Assembly: GCF_020216885.1 (NCBI RefSeq)
Contig: NZ_JAIWON010000053.1
Span: forward strand, 1 to 10,000
DNA from: Zymomonas sp.
Lineage (GTDB): Bacteria; Pseudomonadota; Alphaproteobacteria; Sphingomonadales; Sphingomonadaceae
Reading direction: 5' to 3'
Length of the DNA stretch: 10,000 nucleotides
In this document: positions 1-7,062 of the stretch, piece by piece
Layout of the letters: each line of letters begins with the position of its first letter
How positions within the stretch are numbered: position 1 is the stretch's first letter
The notes under the pieces: model-generated
Seen by the model: only the letters and a program-made list of their open reading frames with translations
Told to the model about the DNA's origin: nothing
Databases searched by the model: none
Program-made: the position numbers and the translations under genes

Positions 1-1012
1 GGTAGAGATGATGCCGCGCCTGAGCAGATTCGATAGCAGGTTTAAGGGCATCAATGTCTTCTACGACATCTCCCATAGTCCAATGGCGAAAATTAGGATT
101 ATTCTGCCATTTTATTTTTTGAGGATTGAGAAAAATACAGGGGCGGGAGATCGCCATAAATTCGTAAATTTGGCTACTCACATCTCCAATATAAAGTGCA
201 GCTTGCGACGTATAGGTCATATCCAGCATAGCGGGAGAACCTGTATCAACCAAGATTTGGTCATTTTGCAGTCTTTTGAGCCAGTATTTTTTAATCGCGA
301 AACTTTTATAAAATTGTTTGATATGAGGCGCGACAACCAAATTATAGCTATTTTGTGCGTTAAAAGCCTTAATCAAGGCCTTCATAAAAATAGGCGAAGA
401 ATTTAAATTCCGTTTGTAATGAGGATTATAAAGCGCAAAAGGTCGCGAATTTTGAAAAGGGTAGGCCATTTTTTTCTGAATGGCTTCAAAAATATCAAAT
501 TTAGGATAGCCTATAATCCGAGTGGCTTGATCAGTTATCAGGCCTTTTTGTTTGAAATCATGGGTAACTTTTTCGCCTGATATCAGCGTCAAATCAAATT
601 CTTTGACAAGATGCTCATCATTCACATATCGATCGCCCGCCCCATGCATCAATAAAATAAGCTGAGGATGATTGAGTCCCATTTGCTTTAAAATACCGGC
701 CGTATATTCTGTCGCAACAACCGCATCATAGCGATTCAGTTCTTCAATATTGTCTTGCAAGACAAGCAATCGTTCCTGATCAAGCCTTTTTGCTTGCTTC
801 AAGAGCTTGGCCTTCCATGACTTGAACAACGGACGTAATTTCAGGGCGGGCGCATTCAATATCCGCCTTATTCGGGTCAAATGCTCTACTGTATCAGGAA
901 AACTATAATATTCTGTGACATCGCAATCAGGCATTGCCGCCAATTCGCTGGCGACAGAAGCTGTGTGATAACACTGGTAAGGCTCAGCAATATAAATAAA
1001 TGCAATTTTCAC
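1..1012 (-). CDS. CDP-glycerol glycerophosphotransferase-like (GT-B) protein, 3' end outside window
   Basis: The frame is open from a GTG at 1012 down to base 1, giving 337 residues without a stop; the C-terminus lies beyond the window. A stop codon in the same frame at 1027-1025, with no ATG between, makes GTG the only reasonable start near there; the Shine-Dalgarno match is weak. Motifs fit the TagB/TagF glycerophosphotransferase family (Pfam Glyphos_transf): HGAGDR at 123-128, GYPKFD at 169-173, PHY at 197-199 and GDVSSQIYEF at 276-285 followed by RPCIFLNP, which resembles the family's nucleotide-sugar/CDP binding segment. No signal peptide or membrane helix is seen, so it is probably cytoplasmic or peripheral at the inner membrane. 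Family members transfer polyol-phosphate or sugar units onto cell-surface polymers; a Gram-negative cell would use one for capsule, exopolysaccharide or lipopolysaccharide. The exact donor and acceptor cannot be told. GC is about 40% by eye, lower than in the genes to its right, which may mean foreign origin. Confidence 0.75.
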   Translation of the reverse strand, partial: MKIAFIYIAEPYQCYHTASVASELAAMPDCDVTEYYSFPDTVEHLTRIRRILNAPALKLRPLFKSWKAKLLKQAKRLDQERLLVLQDNIEELNRYDAVVATEYTAGILKQMGLNHPQLILLMHGAGDRYVNDEHLVKEFDLTLISGEKVTHDFKQKGLITDQATRIIGYPKFDIFEAIQKKMAYPFQNSRPFALYNPHYKRNLNSSPIFMKALIKAFNAQNSYNLVVAPHIKQFYKSFAIKKYWLKRLQNDQILVDTGSPAMLDMTYTSQAALYIGDVSSQIYEFMAISRPCIFLNPQKIKWQNNPNFRHWTMGDVVEDIDALKPAIESAQARHHLY

Positions 1013-1096
1013 ACTGAATCTGTCTTATATTTCAAGTCTTTCGCCGGAAAAACGATGATCGACGATAGAATGATTGCCTAAGCAAGAAGGCCTTTG

Positions 1097-1124
1097 TTCA
1101 TAGTTTTTACAGGGATACTGTCAA
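1097..1124 (-). promoter_or_regulatory. Candidate sigma-70 promoter for the glycerophosphotransferase-like gene
   Basis: On the minus strand a perfect -35 box TTGACA (1124-1119) is followed after 16 bases by TATGAA (1102-1097). This puts the transcript start near 1090, about 78 bases before the GTG start. A TATAAT also occurs at 1155-1150 on the same strand but has no good -35 partner. Call made by eye from consensus only. Confidence 0.5.
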
Positions 1125-1230
1125 CCATAGCGGTCACGATACATCTTGGATTATAAAAAAGATATTTTTTCAAAAAATTCAGTTCTGATTGGTAAAAGGC
1201 TGAATCTTTTTATCCTGACCTTGGAAAGAC

Positions 1231-1263
1231 AAAAAAATCCCGCCTCGGAAGAGACGGGATTTT
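1231..1263 (-). terminator. Rho-independent terminator of pepN
   Basis: Read on the minus strand, arms 1263-1251 and 1246-1234 pair over 13 positions with a single mismatch (bases 1243/1254) around a four-base loop, followed by seven T residues (1237-1231). It lies 27 bases past the pepN stop codon and separates pepN from the glycerophosphotransferase-like gene, so that gene needs its own promoter. Confidence 0.9.
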
Positions 1264-1289
1264 AGAACTAAAAGTCTTGTGAAAGACGA

Positions 1290-3908
1290 TTACTGGTTTG
1301 ACCAGCGCTTCAAAGCCGGTTCGACAAGATGGCGCTGAACACTGTTATAGGTGATCTGGTTGATAACCCGCTGAGCAGACTGACGCGAACGCTGCGGCAG
1401 ATATTTCTGGGCGTAGGTTTTAACCTGACCAGCCAGAGCCATATTGTCGCCCGTCAAGGCCAGATTGGCAATGAAGCGTGCCCGTGCGGTTTCTTCAATG
1501 AAGGCATTGACCTTTTCACGGTGATCCACTGCCCAATTAAAGGCCAGATCAGGGTGGTTGCGTGCTACGATTGAAATCAGAGCGGCGCGGGTCGGCGCAT
1601 TCGCTTCATCCGTCAAAGCTAGCTCAAGCGTTTTTCTTGCCAATTCCTTGTTATTGGTCGCTGCTAAGGCATGGTAGAGCTGACGCTGACCGGAAGGATC
1701 TTTTTCCTTCTTGGCCATATCGCGCAGTTTTTCCCACATTTCGTTATCGGCATTATAGCCAACGACCTGCAATACTGCCTCGCGGATAGAAGCCGGAATG
1801 CTGTCCAGACCATTATTCAAATAGCGCTGGGCAGTGTCGATGGTTTCCTTGTCACCCATTTTACCGAGTAACGGAATCAGACTTTCGCGCAAATCGCTGG
1901 TAGCGGTCGAGTCACTGACCGAGGATGCCCAACCGATACGGGTCAGTTGCGGTTTCAGACGAGCTATTGCTTTCTGACGGAATGCGGCCTGAACCGGACT
2001 ATGGTCGAGGCGACCGTCAAAGCTGGCGATCTGGTCAGAAACAACATTCAATAACAACGGATCGGAATCCGGTGAAATCTGCCCTAACAAGGCCAGATGT
2101 TGATCGAAGCTTTCATATCCGCCGCTGGCCAAAGCCATGCTGTCGCTGATAAAACCGACCTGATCTGACAAGGGCAGGCTTGGCAATTTATCGCTCAAGT
2201 CTTTGAAATGTTGCGGCGCATAAAGCGTCCGATAATAGCCGAACTGACCCGGATTGATGATCGGTAAAGAATCAACCGATGCCTGAACCGTTTGATAGGT
2301 GGGGCCACTGACCGTCACCGTCGTTGCAGCTTTCTGCTGTCCAGCAGCGCCAATAGCAACCGGAACAATCCAGCTACGGGATGTATGCGATGCCGGATCA
2401 AGCGCAAAACGATCCTGTGCCAGATTGATACGGGTGATGCCCCCAGCCGTTATGGGTTCGCTAGCACGGATAAGCGGAACGCCACCTTGCAGGGTGAAGC
2501 TGTCAGCGAAACTTTTGACATCTTTGCCAGATGCCTGACTTAACGCCTTCCAGAGGTCATCAGTCGTCGTGTTATTATATTTGTTGGCGGCCATATATTG
2601 GCGCAAACCATCACGGAACTGATCGGGGCCAATGGCGGCTTCGATCATGCGAATTACCGCCTGACCTTTGGAATAGGTGATGGTATCGAAAGCCTGATCG
2701 ATTTCATCCACAGTGCCGACATGCTGAATGATCGGATGGGTCGTTGACTTGGCATCCATTGAGAAGGCGGCCTGACGAGCATAAGCCACGGTTTGCGCCG
2801 GAACATTCCAGCCAGGATTGAGATCGCCCGTGACTTTGGAAGCCATCCATGAAGCAAAGCCTTCATTCAGCCATAAATCGTCCCACCACTGCATCGTGAC
2901 CAGATCGCCGAACCATTGATGTGCCATTTCATGGGCAACAACATTGAAGATGGTCTGATGCGCGCTTTCAGGACTACGTTTCGGATCAAACAAAACAGCG
3001 CGATCGAAATACATGATAGCGCCCCAATTTTCCATGGCCGAGAAGAACTGGGAGGAGCTGGGAACGGCAATCATATCCATTTTAGGCAAAGGATAGGGCG
3101 TGCCGAAATAATTGTTGTAATAGGTCAGAATCTGGGAAGCCGCATGCAAAGCATAATCGCCCTGATCGGCCGCACCGCGACGGGTAATAATACCGACTTC
3201 GGTATCCCCGACTTTAACCGCTTTCCGATCAAGTTTACCAACGCCTAAAAAGAGAAGATAGCTCGACATCTTCGGGGTTTCGGCAAAACGGGTAGTAACA
3301 AGATCGTTGCCATTTTTTTCGGTGGCGACAACGGGCATATTGGAGAAGGCCAGTTCGTCAGCCGGAGCCGTTACCGCCATTGTAAAGGTGGCTTTGTCGT
3401 CTGGCTGATCCCACATCGGTGCGAAATAGCGTGCATCGGCAGGTTCGAACTGGGTGACCAGCATCCGCTGGGCGCCGTCATTGTCCTGATAATCAACAGC
3501 GAAGAGACCCGCGGAAGACTGGTTGATTCTACCGCGATAGTTGATCGTCAATTCATGCTGACCGACCTGAATCGTGCCATTGTCACTGGTATTGATTAAA
3601 AGCTGTTGTGCAGGAGCATCCAGCTTCCATTCAACCTTTTTGCCATCCAATGTAATGTCATCAATGACCAGATCGGCAGCGTTCATGGCGATTACATGTT
3701 CAGGTGCCTGAACATTGATCGTAATCTTTTCACGACCGCTAAAGATGAGATCTTTGGCATTAGGTTGTACCGAGATATCATAATGCAGAGGTTTGATATC
3801 TTCTGGCAGACGACCATCTGGATTGGCAAAGGCCGCTGTTGCCATGGCTGGCAATAGAAGGACGGGCGCATGTCGAAGAAAAGATTTTAATCGGGACTTC
3901 TTGAACAT
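1290..3908 (-). CDS. pepN: Exported M1 family aminopeptidase (PepN type)
   Basis: This is a zinc metallopeptidase of family M1 that removes N-terminal residues from peptides. Numbered from the chosen start (872 residues), it has the zinc site HEMAH at 326-330 with the third ligand Glu349 in LNEGFAS, the catalytic Tyr412 in TYSKG, and the substrate-binding exopeptidase motif as SAMEN (290-294), where most relatives have GAMEN. Residues 1-29 form a signal peptide: a basic start, a hydrophobic stretch and a likely cut after AFA, so the enzyme probably acts in the periplasm or outside. The rest of the N-terminal half is the usual beta-sandwich domain, and the C-terminal ~370 residues match the helical ERAP1-like domain in position and length. 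An ATG 30 bases upstream (3938) would extend the frame, but it has no ribosome site and would spoil the signal peptide; ATG 3908 has AAAGGTG (3920-3914) five bases before it. Monocistronic, with a terminator downstream. Function is well supported; substrate preference is unknown. Confidence 0.95.
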   Translation of the reverse strand: MFKKSRLKSFLRHAPVLLLPAMATAAFANPDGRLPEDIKPLHYDISVQPNAKDLIFSGREKITINVQAPEHVIAMNAADLVIDDITLDGKKVEWKLDAPAQQLLINTSDNGTIQVGQHELTINYRGRINQSSAGLFAVDYQDNDGAQRMLVTQFEPADARYFAPMWDQPDDKATFTMAVTAPADELAFSNMPVVATEKNGNDLVTTRFAETPKMSSYLLFLGVGKLDRKAVKVGDTEVGIITRRGAADQGDYALHAASQILTYYNNYFGTPYPLPKMDMIAVPSSSQFFSAMENWGAIMYFDRAVLFDPKRSPESAHQTIFNVVAHEMAHQWFGDLVTMQWWDDLWLNEGFASWMASKVTGDLNPGWNVPAQTVAYARQAAFSMDAKSTTHPIIQHVGTVDEIDQAFDTITYSKGQAVIRMIEAAIGPDQFRDGLRQYMAANKYNNTTTDDLWKALSQASGKDVKSFADSFTLQGGVPLIRASEPITAGGITRINLAQDRFALDPASHTSRSWIVPVAIGAAGQQKAATTVTVSGPTYQTVQASVDSLPIINPGQFGYYRTLYAPQHFKDLSDKLPSLPLSDQVGFISDSMALASGGYESFDQHLALLGQISPDSDPLLLNVVSDQIASFDGRLDHSPVQAAFRQKAIARLKPQLTRIGWASSVSDSTATSDLRESLIPLLGKMGDKETIDTAQRYLNNGLDSIPASIREAVLQVVGYNADNEMWEKLRDMAKKEKDPSGQRQLYHALAATNNKELARKTLELALTDEANAPTRAALISIVARNHPDLAFNWAVDHREKVNAFIEETARARFIANLALTGDNMALAGQVKTYAQKYLPQRSRQSAQRVINQITYNSVQRHLVEPALKRWSNQ

Positions 3909-3927
3909 TAAGGCACCTTTAAAAACG

Positions 3928-3964
3928 AGGCATGGCATTTGTAAATAATAGTCAAGCCATGCCT
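3928..3964. repeat. Perfect 9-base inverted repeat upstream of pepN
   Basis: Arms AGGCATGGC (3928-3936) and GCCATGCCT (3956-3964) are exact reverse complements, 19 bases apart. The nearer arm ends seven bases before the pepN ribosome site. It could be a repressor operator (arm centres about 28 bases apart) or a hairpin in the pepN leader RNA. There is no T tract, so it is not a terminator. Confidence 0.65.
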
Positions 3965-4006
3965 TTGTATTGTTTCAATAAATAGCTTTTTATGAAGTAT
4001 GCTGTT

Positions 4007-4030
4007 ACTATATAGAAAAAATTATATAGT
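4007..4030. repeat. 8-base inverted repeat overlapping a TATAAT box
   Basis: ACTATATA (4007-4014) and TATATAGT (4023-4030) pair perfectly around an 8-base A-rich centre. The right arm overlaps the minus-strand TATAAT at 4026-4021, a possible pepN -10 box. AT-rich DNA yields such pairs by chance, so a regulatory role is only a possibility. Confidence 0.4.
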
Positions 4031-4392
4031 TAATGTTTATTAAACTTCATGTTAAATCCATAGCAATTTTACACTGTTTGAACCTATCTTTAACAGAACG
4101 TCTATCAGGATAAAAAGTTCATTCTTTTTATGGTCGCGTTATAAAAATTTACAGCAGATCTATTTCTGTCTTAAGCGCGATAAAGACCTGTTCATTCTGA
4201 AAAAGACTTCTATTCATGCTATGATCCTTCGAAAGGATGATGATATGTTCATTGGGAAAGAGTTATTTCCGTGCTTAAGTGTAACATATTGTATAAAATA
4301 TAAAAATTAAAATTTCTAATATATAGAATATTATAATAACTTATATCGTCAATATTAGGAACCGAATAAATAGAGAAGGGCAGGAAGCTGGA

Positions 4393-4701
4393 ATGATTAT
4401 TCTCTATCGGGGTCGTGGTATTCTTACCTTCTTTACTTTCATTTTTGTCATTGCAGCCGAAGATTGGCTGATGCGGAAGATGGGACGGTCATCCCGTTGT
4501 GACTATGCCTCGCTTTTCGCATGGTCTGTTGCCTTCATAAACTGGGTTATGGGGCGCTATTTGAACCGCAACGCCTTGGAAACAAGAAGAGGGCTTCTGT
4601 CCCGCCTATTCTATAACGCCCCGCATCAGTTTTTCGGCTTACCGATGGAATTATGGTCAATTCCGCTCTTTGCTTTCGGCTTTTTCTGTTTTCTTGGCTA
4701 A
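4393..4701 (+). CDS. Small inner-membrane protein of unknown function
   Basis: The frame encodes 102 residues from an ATG with AGGA (4382-4385) seven bases upstream. Three hydrophobic stretches are visible, at about residues 8-26, 37-54 and 86-101, so it probably spans the inner membrane two or three times, with a basic loop (residues 59-71) between the last two. GRYLN (54-58) followed by HQFFGLPMELW (78-88) before the last helix resembles a pattern I recall in small bacterial membrane proteins with a GRxLN and an H-FF-PM-W motif; this recollection is not checked and gives no function. It stands alone: pepN is divergent, a tRNA gene lies downstream, and no clear terminator follows within 150 bases. 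Hydrophobicity, ribosome site and placement support a real gene. Confidence 0.7.
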   Translation: MIILYRGRGILTFFTFIFVIAAEDWLMRKMGRSSRCDYASLFAWSVAFINWVMGRYLNRNALETRRGLLSRLFYNAPHQFFGLPMELWSIPLFAFGFFCFLG

Positions 4702-4826
4702 AGATTTCAGGCCTTTAATAGGGTTTTCTAACAAAGCCTTCTGGGCAATATCTTTGAAATAGCTTGAGAATAGAAACGGATTTTGTCTGTTTCCCTTAAA
4801 AATTTTAAAAAAGCGGAAAAGGATAG

Positions 4827-4855
4827 TTGCAAGATATCGGTTAGAACGCTAAACA
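4827..4855 (+). promoter_or_regulatory. Candidate promoter of the tRNA-Ala gene
   Basis: TTGCAA (4827-4832) and TAAACA (4850-4855) are separated by 17 bases and would start transcription near 4862, giving a short leader of about seven bases before the tRNA. Boxes are moderate matches to consensus; position relative to the tRNA is the main support. Confidence 0.45.
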
Positions 4856-4868
4856 CCATGCGCTAAAT

Positions 4869-4944
4869 GGGGCTGTAGCTCAGATGGGAGAGCGCTGCAA
4901 TCGCACTGCAGAGGTCAGGGGTTCGATTCCCCTCAGCTCCACCA
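4869..4944 (+). tRNA. tRNA-Ala (anticodon CGC)
   Basis: The 76 bases fold into a full cloverleaf. The acceptor arm pairs GGGGCTG (4869-4875) with CAGCTCC (4934-4940), including one G-T pair. The D stem is GCTC/GAGC. The anticodon stem CTGCA/TGCAG closes the 7-base loop ATCGCAC, giving anticodon CGC. The T stem AGGGG/CCCCT encloses TTCGATT. The discriminator is A4941 and the CCA end is encoded (4942-4944). It reads GCG alanine codons. It stands as a single-gene unit with its own promoter and terminator candidates. Confidence 0.96.
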
Positions 4945-4970
4945 GCCATTCTTATGGCTGCTTTCCTCTT
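4943..4970 (+). terminator. Probable terminator of tRNA-Ala, overlapping the CCA end
   Basis: CAGCCAT (4943-4949) pairs with ATGGCTG (4954-4960) around the loop TCTT, followed by the pyrimidine tract CTTTCCTCTT. The left arm begins inside the encoded CCA, so the hairpin uses the tRNA 3' end itself. The T tract is interrupted by C residues, so strength is uncertain. Confidence 0.65.
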
Positions 4971-5167
4971 ATAATCATCCTGACTTAAAATTCTTTTGCC
5001 TGTATTGATTGAGGCAGGCTTATTCTTGCCAATATGGTGCCATCTTATCCCTGTTTCCGGTCATACATCCTGCAAAGCGGATTTTTTCGGGCGTCGCTTA
5101 TAGCTTCATGGACTCGGTTGTCTTTTGATAGACTGTTTTTCTCGATTCCTGTCATAGCGAGGATAAG

Positions 5168-5998
5168 ATGAAATATGTGAAGCTGTCGGACGGCACCAAA
5201 GTGCCGGCTTTGGGACAAGGCACATGGATGATGGGCAATGCGCATAACCGCGCGACCGAAGTCGCCGCCTTGAAAGAAGGTATTGCCCTTGGCATGACGC
5301 TTATTGATACAGCGGAAATGTATGGCGAAGGGGCTGCGGAAATTTGCGTCGGGGAAGCGATCAAAGGCACCCCAAGAGAAAGCCTTTTTTTGGTCAGCAA
5401 AGCCTATCCGCAAAATGCCTCGCGCAAGACCTTGCCAAAAGTATGCGAGGCCAGTCTAAAACGCCTTGGCACCGATTATCTTGATCTTTATCTGTTGCAT
5501 TGGCGAGGAAGCGTGCCTTTTGCTGAAACTATCGAGACGATGGAAGCCTTGCAAGCGGCTGGGAAGATTCGCCGTTGGGGTGTCAGCAATCTTGATACCG
5601 ATGATATGGAAGAGTGGATTGCTGCCGGTGGTCAAGCCTGCACAACAGATCAAATCCTGTATAATTTGACCCGTCGCGGGCCTGAATTTGATCTTATCCC
5701 TTGGCTTCGCAAGCATCACATGCCGGTTATGGCTTATAGTCCGGTTGAACAGGGCCGTTTGTTGAAAAATCCGGCTTTGATCGCCTTGGCGCAGGAACTT
5801 GGTGTTACGCCTGCCCAGTTAGGCTTGGCATGGGTGATGCGTCATCCTGACATTATGGCTATTCCAAAGGCTGGTCATATTGCCCATGTAAGAGAAAATT
5901 TTGCATCGCTGAATATTGTGCTGGATGACACTATTTTGGCAGAATTAGATAAATTATTTCCGGCACCCACCCGAAAACAGCATCTCGCTATCTTATAA
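5168..5998 (+). CDS. yeaE: Aldo/keto reductase, YeaE type
   Basis: The 276-residue protein is a TIM-barrel NADPH-dependent carbonyl reductase closely resembling E. coli YeaE, which reduces methylglyoxal and other small aldehydes. The catalytic tetrad is visible as Asp47 and Tyr52 (in DTAEMYGEG), Lys78 (in LVSKAYP) and His111 (in YLLHWRG). GVSNL at 138-142 and the cofactor loop AIPKAGHIAHV at 231-241 complete the family pattern; YeaE also has the Ala after Lys. No signal peptide is present, so it is cytoplasmic. ATG 5168 is chosen because it opens directly on the first beta-hairpin and has GAGGA (5159-5163) four bases upstream. I could not place a convincing promoter between the tRNA and this gene. 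It converges with the quinone oxidoreductase gene and ends in its own terminator. Likely role: detoxification of aldehydes; the natural substrate cannot be read from sequence. Confidence 0.93.
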   Translation: MKYVKLSDGTKVPALGQGTWMMGNAHNRATEVAALKEGIALGMTLIDTAEMYGEGAAEICVGEAIKGTPRESLFLVSKAYPQNASRKTLPKVCEASLKRLGTDYLDLYLLHWRGSVPFAETIETMEALQAAGKIRRWGVSNLDTDDMEEWIAAGGQACTTDQILYNLTRRGPEFDLIPWLRKHHMPVMAYSPVEQGRLLKNPALIALAQELGVTPAQLGLAWVMRHPDIMAIPKAGHIAHVRENFASLNIVLDDTILAELDKLFPAPTRKQHLAIL

Positions 5999-6020
5999 AA
6001 ATAGTCAATGGATGAAGGGA

Positions 6021-6053
6021 GGCAGGCCGTTTCAAAACGACCTGTCCTTTTTT
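6021..6053 (+). terminator. Rho-independent terminator of the aldo/keto reductase gene
   Basis: Arms 6021-6032 and 6035-6046 pair over up to 12 positions with one mismatch (6027/6040) and one G-T pair; the innermost pairs open to make a loop. Six T residues follow at 6048-6053. The opposite strand lacks a T tract after the stem, so it serves mainly the plus-strand gene, although it sits directly beside the end of the convergent minus-strand gene. Confidence 0.85.
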
Positions 6054-6054
6054 A

Positions 6055-7062
6055 TCAAAAAAGAGCCTCTGGCATCGTCAAAACGATTTTGCCGCAATGA
6101 TCACGGCTTTCCATCCTTTTATGGGCATCTTGCACTTTTTCTAATGGAAAACGACTGTCAATCAGGGGATGGCATTGGCCTTGCTCTAGTAATGGCCAGA
6201 CTTTTTCTCTCAACGAACGGGCAATATCCGCTTTCTCATGGGCTGTTCTGGCGCGCATGGTGGATCCGCTGATAGTGGCGCGCTTGAATATCAGAGGCAA
6301 TAAATCGAATTTATCAGCAATCCGTCCCCCCATCGCCCCGACAATGACGAGGCGACCGCCAAAGGCCAAAGCCTTCATATTACGGGAAAAATAAGACCCC
6401 CCAATAATATCGAGAATAATATCAACACCTTTCCCCGCCGTTTTTTCCTGAATAATTGTCAGAAAATCCTGATCATTGTAATTGATAGCTGTTGCGCCGA
6501 GTTTTTCGACTGCAGCGGCTTTTTCCTGATTGCCGACAGTAGTAAAAACTTTCAGTCCGCAAGCCTTCGCCAAGATGATCGCCGTGCTGCCAATACCGCT
6601 ACTGCCTCCATGAACAAGCACGGTTTCACCCGATTTTGCCTGACCGATATCAAAAAGATTCGCCCATACCGTGAAATAGGTTTCGGGGATCGCCGCTGCT
6701 TCTATTAAGGAAAGATTGTCAGGGACAGGCAAAGTTTGTTTGGTTGGAATAACACCATATTCGGCATAACCGCCGCCATTGGTCAGGCCGCATACTCTGT
6801 CACCGACTTTGAATTCTTCGACATTTTGACCAAGGGCAATCACGGTTCCGGCTATTTCAAGTCCGGGTATCGGGGTGGCATCCGGTGGCAAAGGATATTG
6901 TCCCATTCGTTGGATGATATCAGGGCGGTTGATACCAGCCGCCACAATTTTTACTAAAATTTCATCTGCTTTTGGGGTAGGAATAGGCGCATCATGGAGG
7001 GTTAGAACATCAGCTGATCCTGCTTCTTTGATGATAACTTCTTTCATCATATTGCCTGCCAT
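6055..7062 (-). CDS. NAD(P)H:quinone oxidoreductase, zinc-free MDR family (PIG3-like)
   Basis: This 335-residue protein belongs to the medium-chain dehydrogenase/reductase family, quinone oxidoreductase (PIG3/TP53I3) branch. Seen in order: an N-terminal GroES-like domain with NRPD at 45-48, the GGGYAEY segment at 96-102, the nucleotide-binding loop HGGSSGIGS at 151-159 starting the Rossmann domain, GVD at 212-214 and GGRLVIVG at 235-242. The cysteine/histidine ligands of zinc alcohol dehydrogenases are absent, as expected in this branch. Such enzymes reduce quinones or activated alkenes and carbonyls with NADPH. An ATG 18 bases upstream (7080) would add six residues, but ATG 7062 has GGAGG (7075-7071) eight bases before it, inside that extension, and is preferred. 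It is convergent with the aldo/keto reductase gene and divergent from the YqhD-type gene, so it is a single-gene unit. The true substrate is not known. Confidence 0.92.
   Translation of the reverse strand: MAGNMMKEVIIKEAGSADVLTLHDAPIPTPKADEILVKIVAAGINRPDIIQRMGQYPLPPDATPIPGLEIAGTVIALGQNVEEFKVGDRVCGLTNGGGYAEYGVIPTKQTLPVPDNLSLIEAAAIPETYFTVWANLFDIGQAKSGETVLVHGGSSGIGSTAIILAKACGLKVFTTVGNQEKAAAVEKLGATAINYNDQDFLTIIQEKTAGKGVDIILDIIGGSYFSRNMKALAFGGRLVIVGAMGGRIADKFDLLPLIFKRATISGSTMRARTAHEKADIARSLREKVWPLLEQGQCHPLIDSRFPLEKVQDAHKRMESRDHCGKIVLTMPEALF

Larger units (their letters stand above)
3909..4392. other. AT-rich intergenic region between pepN and the small membrane protein gene
   Basis: The region lies between two divergent genes and should hold both promoters. 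It contains two inverted repeats on the pepN side (listed separately). TATAAT at 4026-4021 (minus) could be the pepN -10 box but has only a poor -35. TATAAT at 4332-4337 (plus) could serve the gene at 4393, again with no clear -35. A 6-base hairpin with a CGA loop lies at 4224-4238. One plus-strand frame stays open from 4056 to the stop at 4308-4310; within it ATG 4245 has AAAGGA seven bases upstream and would give a 21-residue peptide. I do not recognise this peptide and do not call it a gene. Confidence 0.6.

Noticed and set aside
8..406. A 132-codon plus-strand frame at the left edge
   Set aside because: Antisense to the glycerophosphotransferase-like gene, whose family motifs are on the minus strand.
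2916..3248. A 110-codon plus-strand open frame inside pepN
   Set aside because: It is antisense to the most conserved part of the peptidase and has no protein-like motif.
3909..3938. Extension of pepN to the upstream ATG at 3938
   Set aside because: No ribosome site precedes it, the added residues disrupt the signal peptide, and ATG 3908 has a good ribosome site.
4012..4340. Many short AT repeats that could suggest an origin or an array
   Set aside because: No regular spacing, no DnaA-box cluster and no repeated unit of useful length; low-complexity AT-rich DNA explains them.
4991..5030. GCCTG/CAGGC pair upstream of the aldo/keto reductase gene as a terminator
   Set aside because: Only five pairs, a 12-base loop and a poor T tract; the tRNA already has a better terminator upstream.
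5045..5413. A 122-codon minus-strand open frame over the start of the aldo/keto reductase gene
   Set aside because: It lies mostly antisense to a gene with all catalytic residues intact, and its product resembles nothing I know; a shadow frame.
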